Shown here: positions 17,572-27,188 of the stretch, piece by piece | Numbering within the stretch: position 1 is the first letter of the stretch | Layout: each line of letters starts with the position of its first letter | Assembly: GCF_014696615.1 (NCBI RefSeq) | Contig: NZ_JACJQJ010000042.1 | Span: 1-64,000, forward strand | Reading direction: 5' to 3' | Source: Nostoc linckia FACHB-104 | GTDB lineage: Bacteria; Cyanobacteriota; Cyanobacteriia; Cyanobacteriales; Nostocaceae | Length of the DNA: 64,000 nucleotides | The notes under the pieces: model-generated | What the model was told of the DNA's origin: nothing | Database searches by the model: none | The model's input: only the letters and a program-made list of their open reading frames with translations | Translations under genes and position numbers: made by a program

Positions 17572-18312
17572 ATGTTAGATACACAACCAATAATTATTGC
17601 TGAGGATGTTCATAAGTGGTATGGAAAATTTCATGTTCTCCAAGGTGTAAGCTTGACGGTAAATCGTGGTGAAGTAGTTGTATTGATGGGGCCATCAGGT
17701 TCAGGTAAATCTACTTTTATCAGGACATTTAATGCTTTGGAAGAATATCAACAAGGCAAAATTATGATAGATGGGATTACCCTGAGCCATGATTTGCGAA
17801 ATATTGATGCGATTCGCAAAGAAGTGGGAATGGTATTTCAACAGTTTAATTTATTTCCCCATCTCACAGTGCTGCAAAATATCACCTTGGCACCAATTTG
17901 GGTGCGTCGGTGGACGAAGGCGAAAGCTGAAGAATTGGCGATGCAACTCTTAGAAAGAGTGGGAATTTTAGAGCAAGCACATAAATATCCCGGACAATTA
18001 TCTGGGGGACAGCAGCAGCGGGTAGCGATCGCGCGTGCGTTAGCAATGCAGCCTAAAATTATGCTATTTGATGAACCCACCTCAGCTTTAGATCCAGAGA
18101 TGGTAAGGGAAGTGTTAGATGTAATGCGAAGTCTTGCCCGTGACGGTATGACAATGGTACTCGTTACCCATGAGGTAGGATTTGCGCGTGAAGTTGCTGA
18201 CAGAGTAATTTTGATGGATAGCGGTTCCCTCGTTGAGTCAGCTACACCCGACTCCTTTTTTAACAAACCCCAAGAAGAACGAACTCGCAAATTTTTATCG
18301 CAAATTCTCTGA
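17572..18312 (+). CDS. bgtA: amino-acid ABC transporter ATP-binding protein
   Basis: 246 residues, a single nucleotide-binding domain of the GlnQ/HisP class. Walker A is GPSGSGKST, the Q-loop is [13 protein letters not shown], the signature is [15 protein letters not shown], Walker B is [15 protein letters not shown] and the switch is VTHE. All catalytic residues are present. In Anabaena the ATPase at this position, BgtA, serves both the N-II and the basic amino-acid (Bgt) systems; the same sharing is a reasonable inference here. An AAGG ribosome site lies about 10 bases before the ATG. Confidence 0.85.
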   Translation: MLDTQPIIIAEDVHKWYGKFHVLQGVSLTVNRGEVVVLMGPSGSGKSTFIRTFNALEEYQQGKIMIDGITLSHDLRNIDAIRKEVGMVFQQFNLFPHLTVLQNITLAPIWVRRWTKAKAEELAMQLLERVGILEQAHKYPGQLSGGQQQRVAIARALAMQPKIMLFDEPTSALDPEMVREVLDVMRSLARDGMTMVLVTHEVGFAREVADRVILMDSGSLVESATPDSFFNKPQEERTRKFLSQIL

Positions 18313-19309
18313 CTTTTTAGCCCATAGGCTCTGATTCATTACCAAATTAATATTAGTCCGTGGTCAGTGCGATCGCTGTATGACCAACTCATCAATTTAA
18401 TAAAAATATTTTTTTGAGGGTGGGCACTACCAGAACGTTCGTTTAAACTTTAATAATAACTATTGCCCAACCAGCTTATACCTGTAGTGTCCTATCACAA
18501 CAGCTTCGCCTGTAACAGGGATTAATCCAGTCCAAAATTCAATAATTCACCACAATAAATTTATATTTTATTAGCTTTCAAGGCGATATACTGAGAATTC
18601 AATCTATTTTCTGGATAAAAAGCTGCTTTTAATATTCAGTTGATTATCTATCTGTTCTCTTTTTTGGATATTCATCGCGCTTCAATGAGCAAGTAAATAT
18701 TTTATATCAATTCACGAAAATACTGATATAAATAGGTTCCTCTGCTTACCCATATGTATCACTTTAAAAGTGAAATGCTATTAGCTAGGGTGCAATTAAT
18801 GACAATATTATTGCTAATTTAATGTGATGATAATTTAATAATCTATCTAAATTTTTACAATAGATTTACTGAAAAGAACTATTTTTTTGAACTAGTAGTT
18901 TCAATGATTACTACTGGTGTAAACACTATATATATAGTTATATTTACACAAGCTATATTTATAATTATTTTTTAGCACTTATCTACAATAATCTAATTGA
19001 TATAAGTTTTATTAAAGTAATTTTGATGCTTGTTTAAAGCTTTATTACCTAACAGAAATAGAGATTATACTTAGGTAAGTTTACCCTAAAAAACAATCTC
19101 ACAAGATGCAACTAGCCTCTTGATAAATTACGTAGTGCCTACGCATGAAATATCAAAATTTACTTAATCTTCAACCAAAAGTCACTGACATAACAAGGCT
19201 GTGCAAGGACAATTAGTTATGGGTGCAACGTAAAATCAAAAATTCTTGGGAAAACTTGGGAAAAATATTGTTTTTCAATACAAAGCCAGATAATTCTGAC
19301 TAATTTGTT
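18313..19309. other. gene-free AT-rich stretch of about 1 kb
   Basis: No supported reading frame on either strand. It contains one HIP1-like site near 18368 and a striking palindrome at 18917-18949. No RNA gene is recognised. Confidence 0.5.
18917..18949. repeat. nested palindrome
   Basis: An outer 7-bp arm pair GTGTAAA / TTTACAC (18917-18923 with 18943-18949) encloses a 14-base perfect palindrome at 18925-18938 (ACTATATATATAGT). It could be a protein-binding site or cruciform. It is about 360 bases upstream of the glycosyltransferase. Confidence 0.6.
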
Positions 19310-20581
19310 ATGCGGATTTTGATTTACTCCTACAACTATTACCCAGAACCAATTGGTATTGCTCCCTTAATGACTGAATTAGCCGAGGGACTTGTGAAGC
19401 GGGGACATGAAGTGCGTGTAGTCACAGCTATGCCCAACTATCCTGAACGTCAAATTTACCCTGGCTATCGCGGTAAATTGTATTCAACAGAATCTAAAAA
19501 TGGAGTCCAAATTCAACGCAGTTATGTTTGGATTCGTCCACAACCAAACTTGCTAGATCGGATATTGTTAGATGCTAGTTTTGTAGTCACCAGTTTTTTA
19601 CCTGCAATGATAGGCTGGCGGCCAGATGTGATTATTTCTACTTCACCTTCATTACCTGTATGTTTGCCAGCTGCTCTTGTAGGATGGTTGCGTGCTTGTC
19701 CTGTAGTTTTAAACCTTCAAGATATATTGCCGGAAGCAGCTATTCATGTAGGGTTACTAAAAAACAAATTTCTGATCAAGGTATTTACACAATTAGAGAA
19801 GTTTGCATATCATAGCGCGACTAAAATCAGCGTTATTGCTGATGGTTTTGTGGAAAATTTGCTCAAAAAAGGTGTACCATCTGACAAAATTGTGCAAATT
19901 CCCAATTGGGTTGATGTGAATTTTATTCGCCCTTTATCTAGAGAAAATAACCCATTTCGAGAAACACACAACCTAAAAGATAAATTTGTAGTTTTATATT
20001 CTGGTAATATTGCTCTGACCCAAGGCTTAGAAACAGTTGTTAAAGCTGCTGCTATGTTACGCCATATCCCAGACATTGTGTTTACGATTGTTGGAGAGGC
20101 TAAAGGATTGCAGAGACTTCAACAGGACTGTCTCAATTATGGTGCTGATAACGTTTTATTACTGCCTTTTCAACCCCGTGAAAATTTGCCACAAATGTTA
20201 GCAGCCGCGGATGTTGGTTTGGTCGTGCAAAAGAAAAATGTTATATCTTTTAATATGCCTTCCAAAATACAAGTGCTACTTGCTAGTGGTCGAGCATTGA
20301 TTGCCTCTGTACCAGAAAATGGTACAGCAGCAAGAGCCATTAGACAAAGTGGTGGTGGATGTGTGGTTCCGCCAGAAGATGCTAAAGCTTTAGCAAATGC
20401 GATTCTAGACTTGTATCAAAATCCAGAGAAAGTCAAAAATCTCGGTTATAAAAGTCGCCAATATGCTGTTGAGCAATATAGCTTTGAGCAAGCTTTAAAT
20501 AACTACGAGACCTTATGTTATGCACTGAAAGCAGACGAGGCAATAATTTCCGGCACAAATATCTCAAACCAAGAAGTCTAA
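19310..20581 (+). CDS. family 4 glycosyltransferase, WcaI-like
   Basis: 423 residues, GT-B fold. The N-terminal acceptor domain begins ILIYSYNYYPEPIGIAPLM, the pattern of WcaI-like colanic-acid and exopolysaccharide glycosyltransferases. The C-terminal donor domain has VVLYSGNIALTQGLE, FTIVGEAKG and the family 4 region around MPSKIQVLLASGRALIAS, which replaces the usual E-x7-E motif in this subgroup. It probably adds a sugar to a lipid-linked exopolysaccharide unit. It stands alone with long flanks and is followed by a good terminator. Confidence 0.8.
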   Translation: MRILIYSYNYYPEPIGIAPLMTELAEGLVKRGHEVRVVTAMPNYPERQIYPGYRGKLYSTESKNGVQIQRSYVWIRPQPNLLDRILLDASFVVTSFLPAMIGWRPDVIISTSPSLPVCLPAALVGWLRACPVVLNLQDILPEAAIHVGLLKNKFLIKVFTQLEKFAYHSATKISVIADGFVENLLKKGVPSDKIVQIPNWVDVNFIRPLSRENNPFRETHNLKDKFVVLYSGNIALTQGLETVVKAAAMLRHIPDIVFTIVGEAKGLQRLQQDCLNYGADNVLLLPFQPRENLPQMLAAADVGLVVQKKNVISFNMPSKIQVLLASGRALIASVPENGTAARAIRQSGGGCVVPPEDAKALANAILDLYQNPEKVKNLGYKSRQYAVEQYSFEQALNNYETLCYALKADEAIISGTNISNQEV

Positions 20582-21187
20582 TACTTCAACTCAATTCTCC
20601 CCTGTCTTAGCATCTGTAGGCAGGGGTATTTTAATATTTTAATCATGTAAAATATTTCAGATGATTAATAACACGAGTCACATACCAGCTTATTAGTCGC
20701 TATGTTGTAATTTTTGTTCTGCATAGAAGATTCTAAAATATATCTTAGGTTACTTTGAAACTATATTCTTCTCTGCAATTATTGCTCTGTGTGCTGCAGA
20801 AATGCTGGTGAGCAATTTCTTGCTTAAAAGCATCACAATTTTTCAAAAAGATTTTTTACTTACGCCTTAGGGTACTAGCCGGATACTTTGCAAAATTACC
20901 AATAACCTCAAGTGGGGACTAAGCCAAGATGTAGAAACAAGAGTTTAGTTAATTCCTCAAAGCTGCGGATAATACTATAAAAATTGTCATAAAGCAACCA
21001 AGGCAAAATATAAATCGCTACATTAGCTCAAATAGCATGGTACGCTTGATTGCTGATTACCAAATCCAAACAGCCTTTTTTTTGTTAGTATGCAAAAAAA
21101 ACAATTTACATAGTTACAACTCATAATTGATGAGTTGTGTGTAATTGTGAAAAAATGTAACAAAAGGGCTAAAGCACCTGAGGTTTA
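20582..21187. other. gene-free stretch between the glycosyltransferase and rsfS
   Basis: About 600 bases without a supported gene. The first 60 bases carry a terminator and the remainder is AT-rich leader for rsfS. Confidence 0.5.
20599..20640 (+). terminator. intrinsic terminator of the glycosyltransferase gene
   Basis: A 9-bp stem CCCCTGTCT / AGGCAGGGG (20599-20607 with 20618-20626, one G-T pair) is followed by a T-rich tail. Confidence 0.75.
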
Positions 21188-21649
21188 ATGTCTGATTATT
21201 TCCAAGGAGAATTTCCAACACAATCTGTATCTTTAAGAAAAACTGCGATCGCTAGTCCACAAAACCCAAGCGAAGAAGCAAGTAGAAAATTAGCGATAAC
21301 AGTTGCTGAAGCAGCATCCGACCGCAAAGCTGGTGATATTTTACTGCTCAGGGTAGCAGATGTATCTTACCTAGCAGATTATTTTTTGGTGATGACTGGC
21401 TATTCAAGAGTGCAAGTCAGAGCGATCGCAGAAGCCATTGAAGACAAAGTATCAACCGAACTGCAACGAAATCCCTTGCGGACAGCAGGTAAAACCGAAG
21501 GAAGTTGGGTGTTGCAAGATTATGGCGAAGTGATCGTTCACATCATGATGCCCAGGGAGCGAGAGTTTTATAATTTAGAAGCATTCTGGTCTCATGCTGA
21601 ACGTTTAGAACTGCCAACAGCCGATGAAGGTGGGGGTAAGCCAAAATGA
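21188..21649 (+). CDS. rsfS: ribosomal silencing factor
   Basis: 153 residues. It matches RsfS (YbeB/Iojap): AITVAEAASDRKAGDILLL, VSYLADYFLVMTGYSRVQV and EGSWVLQDYGEVIVHIM are the family blocks. RsfS binds L14 of the large subunit and blocks subunit joining in starvation. The first 30 residues form an extension absent from the shortest homologues. The stop overlaps the start of the next gene by four bases (ATGA), indicating translational coupling. Confidence 0.9.
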   Translation: MSDYFQGEFPTQSVSLRKTAIASPQNPSEEASRKLAITVAEAASDRKAGDILLLRVADVSYLADYFLVMTGYSRVQVRAIAEAIEDKVSTELQRNPLRTAGKTEGSWVLQDYGEVIVHIMMPREREFYNLEAFWSHAERLELPTADEGGGKPK

Positions 21650-22146
21650 TCAAATCCTCGGTTTCCAATTGCCCAGTCCCGACTGAACAACAACCACTCA
21701 ACGAGTACGAAGAATTAAAAATATCTTGGTTATTTCGTGATTGTGCCTTAAATTGGCGCGAGCATATCAAAAAAATGCTGTGGATTTGGAGTTTATCGTG
21801 GGTGCTGGCTGGGCCAGTTGCAGCCGCCAGTTTTCCTCCACATAAGCACCTTGCTCAATTTATTCTTTGTGGCGCTGCAGGAGCAAGCATCGGCGTAATC
21901 CTCTTGCTAGTACGTTTGTATTTAGGTTGGTATTACGTCAGCGATCGCCTGTTTAGCCCTACAGTATTTTATGAAGAATCTGGGTGGTATGACGGTCAAA
22001 CTTGGATCAAACCAGAGGAAGTATTAAACCGCGATCGCTTAATTGCCACCTACGAAATCAAACCCATTCTTCGCCGCTTGCAACTTACCTTTGCTAGCTT
22101 GGCAGGAATGTTCGTTGTTGGTAGTATAGTTTGGCATTTGTTGTAA
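21646..22146 (+). CDS. CGLD27-family (DUF1230) membrane protein
   Basis: 166 residues. It fits the plant/cyanobacterial CGLD27 family: an N-terminal PVPTEQQPLNEYEELKISWL, two central membrane helices (LWIWSLSWVLAGPVAA and FILCGAAGASIGVILLLV), the motif YYVSDRLFSPTVFYEESGWY and DGQTWIKPEEVLNRDRL, and a last helix near the C-terminus. The Chlamydomonas and Arabidopsis homologues are chloroplast proteins; a role in iron or membrane homeostasis has been suggested, but the reaction is unknown. It is coupled to rsfS. Confidence 0.85.
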   Translation: MIKSSVSNCPVPTEQQPLNEYEELKISWLFRDCALNWREHIKKMLWIWSLSWVLAGPVAAASFPPHKHLAQFILCGAAGASIGVILLLVRLYLGWYYVSDRLFSPTVFYEESGWYDGQTWIKPEEVLNRDRLIATYEIKPILRRLQLTFASLAGMFVVGSIVWHLL

Positions 22147-22202
22147 ATAGTCATTAGTCACTAGTCATGAGTTTCAACGAATGACATAGACACTTTAGCG
22201 GT

Positions 22203-22239
22203 TACTCTAACGAGTTCTCCGAAAGAGTACCCTCAGGGT
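22203..22239. repeat. palindromic repeat element, copy 1
   Basis: TACTCT and AGAGTA arms (22203-22208 with 22224-22229) surround GAGTTCTCCGAA and lead into CCCTCAGGG. A related sequence, GTTCTCGAAGAGTACC and AAGGGT, occurs at 55260-55284, 33 kb away. Both copies abut heptamer repeats (CAAATGA or TCATTTG). Confidence 0.6.
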
Positions 22240-22302
22240 AGGACAAATGACAAATAACAAACAAATAATAAAAAAATAACAAAAAGTGATAGATTTTAAC
22301 CC

Positions 22303-23256
22303 ATGACAATGGGAAAACGAACTCAGGCCGCAGCCTTAGAAGTGAGGTTGCTACGGGAAGGAATCATTGAATCGCGGCATATAGTCCAGGCTGTTGTATG
22401 CGACGAACGGGGGCGGGTTTTATCCGTAGCTGGCAATTCGGAAACGGCTGCATTTGTCCGTTCAGCACTGAAACCATTTCAGGCACTCGCTATTACATCT
22501 ACAGGTACGCTAGAACGCTACGACCTCAGCGATCGCGACTTAGCGATTATCACTAGCTCCCACAAAGGTAGCATAGAGCAAGTAAGACAGGTATTTAACA
22601 TTCTCTGGCGGGCCGATCTTGACCCCAGCGCACTCCAATGCCCGATTCCCGAAGGTAAGCGGAGTCCTCTAGAATACAATTGCTCTGGTAAACATGCGGG
22701 AATGCTAGCCGTTTGTCAACAAAGACATTGGCCTTTAAATAACTACTTAGAACGCAAACACCCAGTCCAACAGTTAATTCTCAGCAAGGTAGCAGAATTG
22801 CTGCGAATGCCATCCGAAGAATTTATCGGTGTTCATGATGACTGTGGGGCACCCACTTATTTGATGCAACTGGGTCAAATGGGTTCTTTGTATGCCCTGC
22901 TAGCCTCTGGTAAAACTTTAGATATGGAGCGCATTGTCCGGGCAATGACTCATCATCCCACAATGGTAGCTGGCGATGGCGAGTTTGATACGGAACTCAT
23001 GCGCTTAACCCCTGGGGAATTGGTAAGCAAAGCTGGTGCCGAAGGAGTACAGTGCATCGGTAGGTTAGGAGAAGGCATGGGATTGGCAATTAAAGTTATG
23101 GATGGGTCAAAGCGAGCAAAATACGCAGTTGCTATTCATTTACTTCAACAAATGGGCTGGATTACGCCCAGCGTTGCTGAAAGCCTAGCTGAAAAGTTTA
23201 TGATTTTGGGAAAATACAAGCGTTTAGAAGTTGTTGGAGAATTATCGCTTTTATAG
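22303..23256 (+). CDS. asparaginase, PF06089 (type II / thermolabile) family
   Basis: 317 residues. It belongs to the Rhizobium-type asparaginase family, which is unrelated to AnsA/AnsB: RSALKPFQALAI, the nucleophile region SSHKGS, CSGKHAGMLAVC, HDDCGAPTY and HHPTMVAGDGEFDTELM are the family blocks. It converts asparagine to aspartate plus ammonia. A second ATG two codons later (MGKRT) is an alternative start. It is a single gene ending 47 bases before the initiator tRNA. Confidence 0.85.
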   Translation: MTMGKRTQAAALEVRLLREGIIESRHIVQAVVCDERGRVLSVAGNSETAAFVRSALKPFQALAITSTGTLERYDLSDRDLAIITSSHKGSIEQVRQVFNILWRADLDPSALQCPIPEGKRSPLEYNCSGKHAGMLAVCQQRHWPLNNYLERKHPVQQLILSKVAELLRMPSEEFIGVHDDCGAPTYLMQLGQMGSLYALLASGKTLDMERIVRAMTHHPTMVAGDGEFDTELMRLTPGELVSKAGAEGVQCIGRLGEGMGLAIKVMDGSKRAKYAVAIHLLQQMGWITPSVAESLAEKFMILGKYKRLEVVGELSLL

Positions 23257-23303
23257 TTGCCAAATTTATAACTAGGGGTTATACTAGAAAAGTAAGCAAA
23301 CGA

Positions 23304-23380
<77 letters not shown>

Positions 23381-23391
23381 AATAGAAGTAA

Positions 23392-23440
23392 AAACAAATC
23401 CCTACAATCAGTTAAGATTGCAGGGATTTGTTTTATTTTG
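23392..23440 (+). terminator. strong terminator after the initiator tRNA
   Basis: A 14-bp stem with one mismatch (23396-23409 with 23416-23429) and a 6-base loop is followed by the tail TTTTATTTT. It separates the tRNA from the GTPase gene. Confidence 0.8.
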
Positions 23441-23486
23441 ATCTATTCTGGAGTAAGCCATCCAAAAAGCGCGGAGAGTCATAGTT

Positions 23487-24926
23487 GTGAAGTTGCAACG
23501 ACCAATTTTAGTAGGAGGATTGGGACTGTCGTTTTCTCTGTGGATGTTAGACAGTTGGCAAGATTCCATAGTGCAGGTGGGAGAATTTGGTTTACTGAGT
23601 GCTTTGGCAGTCGGTGGTGGTTTGTGGTTATTGCAGCAAAATCGCCCGAAAGCTAGTGTAGAGCAGCTAAATATCATGCTTGTAGAACGAGCAGATGCAG
23701 AAAATGCGATCGCCAAAGCAGAAGTTGTAATTAACCAACTGGCACAAGAATCACAACAACATCCAGCCTTAGGGCACTTACGGGAACAAGTTAACCAATT
23801 ACTCTTAGATTTAGATAGGCAAGAACTTAAACTAGCTGTTACTGGTGGGAAATCTGTCGGTAAAACTACCTTAATTGAAGTTTTAAAATCTAGCTGGGAA
23901 GCAGAAATCAAGCAAAAAATCAGCTTTCAAGAGACAGCACCTTTATTTATTCAAGCTGGTGACAAATCAGATACAGATGTTTTAGCAGAAGTAGCAACAT
24001 CTGATTTTGTCCTGTTCCTGACTAACGGTGATTTAACCGATTCAGAATTTCAAACTTTACAGCAGCTAAAAGCTGCCAATCGCCCTGTTATGCTGGTTTT
24101 CAACAAGCAAGACCAGTATTTGCCTGATGAACGTGCTAGCATCTTGCTGTCATTGAAACAACGAACACAAGGGAATTTAGTTGCAACAGCCGCCTCTCCG
24201 ATTCCCATCAAAGTCCGGAAACATGAGGCTGACGGTGCTGTACAAGAATGGTTAGAACAACCAGCAGCAGATATCCAGTCTTTGACACAGCAACTAGGTG
24301 AAGTTTTAGCCCAGCAAGCACAAAAGTTAGTCTGGACAACAACTATTAGAAAAGCTAACTTGCTGAAAGCCGAGGCCAAAACTTGGCTCAATCATATCAG
24401 ACGCGATCGCGCTACCCCAGCTATAGAACAATATCAATGGATAGCTGCGGCGGCTGCTTTTGCTAATCCAGTTCCCGCACTGGATGTTTTAGCAACTGCG
24501 GCGATTAATGCCCAAATGGTCATGGATTTAGGTAATATCTATCAGCAGAAATTTTCCTTGGAACAGGCGCAAACTGTCGCCGGAACAATGGGAAGTTTAA
24601 TGCTGAAGCTGGGTTTAGTCGAACTTTCTACTAAAGCTGTGAGTACTGTTCTCAAAAGTAACGCCGTCACCTTTGTCGCTGGTGGCGTGGTACAAGGAGT
24701 TAGTGCAGCATATCTCACCAGAGTAGCTGGGTTAAGTTTAATAGAGTATTTCCAACAACAGGAAATAGCCCTAGATTCTGGCAATAACTTGAATTTGGAG
24801 AAATTGCGGCAAACCTTACAAAATGTCTTCCAGCAGAATCAGCAGATGGCTTTTCTGCAAGGTTTTGTGAAGCAAGGTGTCAAGCGTTTGTTACCAGAAG
24901 TTGCTGTTGAGAAGGCTGTAGGATAA
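23487..24926 (+). CDS. membrane-anchored GTPase with DUF697 domain
   Basis: 479 residues from a GTG start. Two N-terminal membrane helices (about 7-20 and 33-50) are followed by a coiled segment and a G domain: P-loop TGGKSVGKTT at 119-128, DxxG region weak, and NKQD at 206-209 for guanine recognition. The C-terminal part (about 310-430, Ala/Gly-rich with IAAAAAFANPVPALDVLATA) is a DUF697 membrane-associating region found in YcjF-like GTPases. In plants and cyanobacteria related proteins are linked to membrane remodelling or chloroplast envelope functions, but no role is certain. A hairpin follows it. Confidence 0.8.
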   Translation: MKLQRPILVGGLGLSFSLWMLDSWQDSIVQVGEFGLLSALAVGGGLWLLQQNRPKASVEQLNIMLVERADAENAIAKAEVVINQLAQESQQHPALGHLREQVNQLLLDLDRQELKLAVTGGKSVGKTTLIEVLKSSWEAEIKQKISFQETAPLFIQAGDKSDTDVLAEVATSDFVLFLTNGDLTDSEFQTLQQLKAANRPVMLVFNKQDQYLPDERASILLSLKQRTQGNLVATAASPIPIKVRKHEADGAVQEWLEQPAADIQSLTQQLGEVLAQQAQKLVWTTTIRKANLLKAEAKTWLNHIRRDRATPAIEQYQWIAAAAAFANPVPALDVLATAAINAQMVMDLGNIYQQKFSLEQAQTVAGTMGSLMLKLGLVELSTKAVSTVLKSNAVTFVAGGVVQGVSAAYLTRVAGLSLIEYFQQQEIALDSGNNLNLEKLRQTLQNVFQQNQQMAFLQGFVKQGVKRLLPEVAVEKAVG

Positions 24927-24965
24927 TTCCCGTAAAGCAGCTTAAATCTTAATGTCAGTAGATAA

Positions 24966-24996
24966 TCCGCCTGCGATTGGAATCGCAGGCTAATTA
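24966..24996 (+). terminator. hairpin downstream of the GTPase gene
   Basis: A perfect inverted repeat GCCTGCGATT / AATCGCAGGC (24969-24978 with 24981-24990), realistically an 8-bp stem with a 6-base loop. It is followed by TAATTAG rather than a true T run. Confidence 0.5.
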
Positions 24997-25004
24997 GTGT
25001 TTAG

Positions 25005-25040
25005 ACGAGAATTTTTCTGAGAAATTAAAGAAAATCTCGT
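25005..25040. promoter_or_regulatory. hairpin just upstream of the DNA methyltransferase
   Basis: ACGAGA (25005-25010) pairs with TCTCGT (25035-25040), and TTTTCT with AGAAAA continues the stem. It ends 10 bases before the methyltransferase ATG, so in the mRNA it would sit over the ribosome-binding region. No good ribosome site is otherwise seen there. This suggests restrained translation (inference). Confidence 0.45.
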
Positions 25041-25049
25041 AGTTAATAG

Positions 25050-26174
25050 ATGGTTAATTACCGTACTTGTATATTTTCTTTCTTTGCTGGCTCTGGTTTC
25101 CTCGACTTAGGTTTTGAAACTAGCGGTTTTCATATTGTTTATGTCAATGAGATATTTGCTCCATTCATGGCAGCATATCGCTATTCAAGGGAAATTCTCA
25201 AACTACCATTGCCTGAATATGGATATCATCAGGGTGAAGCTGCAGACGTAACTCAACTTCTAGAAGGATTACCTGCTCAACGTTTGAGTGAATTAGTCCA
25301 GGAATGCCGAAAATCTTATAATATTGTTGGTTTTATTGGCGGGCCACCTTGTCCAGATTTTTCAATAGGCGGAAAAAATAAAGGTTATTTGGGAGATAAT
25401 GGGAAACTTTCTGCATCTTATATTGAATTGATTTGTCATCATTTGCCAGATTTCTTTTTATTTGAGAATGTGAAAGGTTTGTGGCGCACAAAAAAACATC
25501 GTTTATTTTTTGAATCTTTAAAGCAGAAATTACAAAAAGCTGGCTATATATTAACAGAACGCTTAATTAATGCTATTGAATATGGAGTTCCCCAGGATAG
25601 AGAAAGGATTATTCTTATTGGCTTCCGAAATAGCTTAATAGAACGCGATAATTTAAAAATTGCTAATTTATTTCCTTGGGAAAATTACATTTTATATCCT
25701 CAAGAAAAAATTTTTGCTTACCCTTGGAGTCAATGCACATCATTCCAAGAAGATTCTATAATTCCTTGCCCACAAAATATTCCTCAAGAACTCACCGTGG
25801 AATATTGGTTTAGAAAAAATAATGTGTCTCAACATCCCAATGCTCAACATTATTTTCAACCTAGAGCAGGAATAACAAAATTCGCTTCAGTTGACGAGGG
25901 AGATGATTCGAGAAAGTCCTTCAAACGCTTGCACAGATGGCGCTACTCGCCAACTGCTTGTTATGGCAATAATGAAGTACATTTGCATCCCTACAAAATT
26001 AGAAGAATTTCTGCTGCTGAAGCCTTAGCTATTCAATCTTTACCTGCAAATTTCGCACTTCCAGAGGATATGTCACTCACCAATATGTTTAAAACTATTG
26101 GTAATGGATTACCATATTTGGCATCAAAAGCATTAGCTGAAACTATTCTTAACTTCTTATTAATTGGTAGCTAA
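25050..26174 (+). CDS. orphan C5-cytosine DNA methyltransferase
   Basis: 374 residues. The C5-MTase motifs are present: motif I FAGSGFLDLGF at 12-22, motif IV GGPPCPDFS with catalytic Cys101, motif VI FENVKG, motif VIII GVPQDRERIILIGFR and motif X TIGNGLPYLASKALAE. The target-recognition region (about 220-310) is not matched to a known specificity. No endonuclease gene lies next to it; the neighbours are a GTPase and deoC, so it acts alone. Solitary cyanobacterial MTases with specificities such as CGATCG and GGCC are known, but I cannot assign this one. Confidence 0.85.
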   Translation: MVNYRTCIFSFFAGSGFLDLGFETSGFHIVYVNEIFAPFMAAYRYSREILKLPLPEYGYHQGEAADVTQLLEGLPAQRLSELVQECRKSYNIVGFIGGPPCPDFSIGGKNKGYLGDNGKLSASYIELICHHLPDFFLFENVKGLWRTKKHRLFFESLKQKLQKAGYILTERLINAIEYGVPQDRERIILIGFRNSLIERDNLKIANLFPWENYILYPQEKIFAYPWSQCTSFQEDSIIPCPQNIPQELTVEYWFRKNNVSQHPNAQHYFQPRAGITKFASVDEGDDSRKSFKRLHRWRYSPTACYGNNEVHLHPYKIRRISAAEALAIQSLPANFALPEDMSLTNMFKTIGNGLPYLASKALAETILNFLLIGS

Positions 26175-26381
26175 AATCCTATTAAGCGTACTCAAGTAAA
26201 AAGTGTCTAATGTTAACTTGAATACTTACGTGTTTTCAGGCTCTCAGGAAAGCGGATATGTAAGACCTATTCAGCAGCCTGCTTTTCAGGATAAACTCGT
26301 AATAAATGTGGTTTAATATATATATAAGAAATGTTTTAATTTTTTATAAAGATTAATAATCAATAATTGGCAAAAGGCACG

Positions 26382-27062
26382 ATGGCAGCAGACTATCCAG
26401 ACATTGATATTGCGCCATTTATCGATCACGCCCTGTTAACGCCAACGGCTACTCCAGAGCAGGTTGAGCAATGGTGTGAAGAAGCAGACAGATTTAATTT
26501 TGCGGCGGTTTGCTTGCACCCTACTTATGTTAAGCGAGCCGCAGAACTCCTCCACGGTAAAAATCCCAAAGTCTGTACAGTAATTGGCTTTCCTACTGGA
26601 GCGACTACTTCCGCAGTTAAGCTGTATGAGGCTCAAGAAGCGGTGGAAAATGGAGCCACTGAACTTGATGTAGTCCTCAACTTGGGTTGGTTGAAAGCTG
26701 GAAAAACTGAAGCAGTCCACCGGGAAATTGCTGAAATTTGTGAAGCAACTGGGCAAACTGTGAAGGTAATTTTAGAAACTAACCTGTTGACAGATCCAGA
26801 AAAGAAAATAGCGGCAGAATTGGCTATGGAAGCAGGGGCCGCATTCTTAAAGACCAGTACGGGTTGGAATGGGGGTGTCACTGTGGAAGATGTGCGACTT
26901 TTGAAAGAGATTGCCCGCGAAAGGGTAGGAATTAAGGCCTCAGGCGGTATTCGTACCATTAATCAAGCCTTAGAATTAATCTTGGCGGGTGCTACTAGAT
27001 TAGGCACATCTCGCGGTATCGATTTAATCCGCCAGCGCAATAACCCAGAAAAGGTGGAATAG
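26382..27062 (+). CDS. deoC: deoxyribose-phosphate aldolase
   Basis: 226 residues from the ATG at 26382. It cleaves 2-deoxyribose 5-phosphate to glyceraldehyde 3-phosphate and acetaldehyde. The class I aldolase Schiff-base lysine is in FLKTSTGW (Lys157), with the second catalytic lysine in GIKASGGIR and the family start [18 protein letters not shown] 15 bases further upstream is open in frame, but the ATG has AAAGG at a normal distance and gives the usual N-terminus. No other nucleoside-catabolism gene is adjacent. Confidence 0.9.
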   Translation: MAADYPDIDIAPFIDHALLTPTATPEQVEQWCEEADRFNFAAVCLHPTYVKRAAELLHGKNPKVCTVIGFPTGATTSAVKLYEAQEAVENGATELDVVLNLGWLKAGKTEAVHREIAEICEATGQTVKVILETNLLTDPEKKIAAELAMEAGAAFLKTSTGWNGGVTVEDVRLLKEIARERVGIKASGGIRTINQALELILAGATRLGTSRGIDLIRQRNNPEKVE

Positions 27063-27188
27063 TCATTTGTCTTTTGTACTCAGAATTAATGACGCATGAC
27101 TGATGACTAATTTACGGGCGGTTTAAATGAAATATTGCGTCTGCCCTTAGATCTGCGGGTTTAACCCGCCCCTACGGACTCTTGGCTA

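Noticed and set aside
25050-26174. restriction-modification system
   Set aside because: No endonuclease gene is adjacent on either side; only the methyltransferase can be supported.
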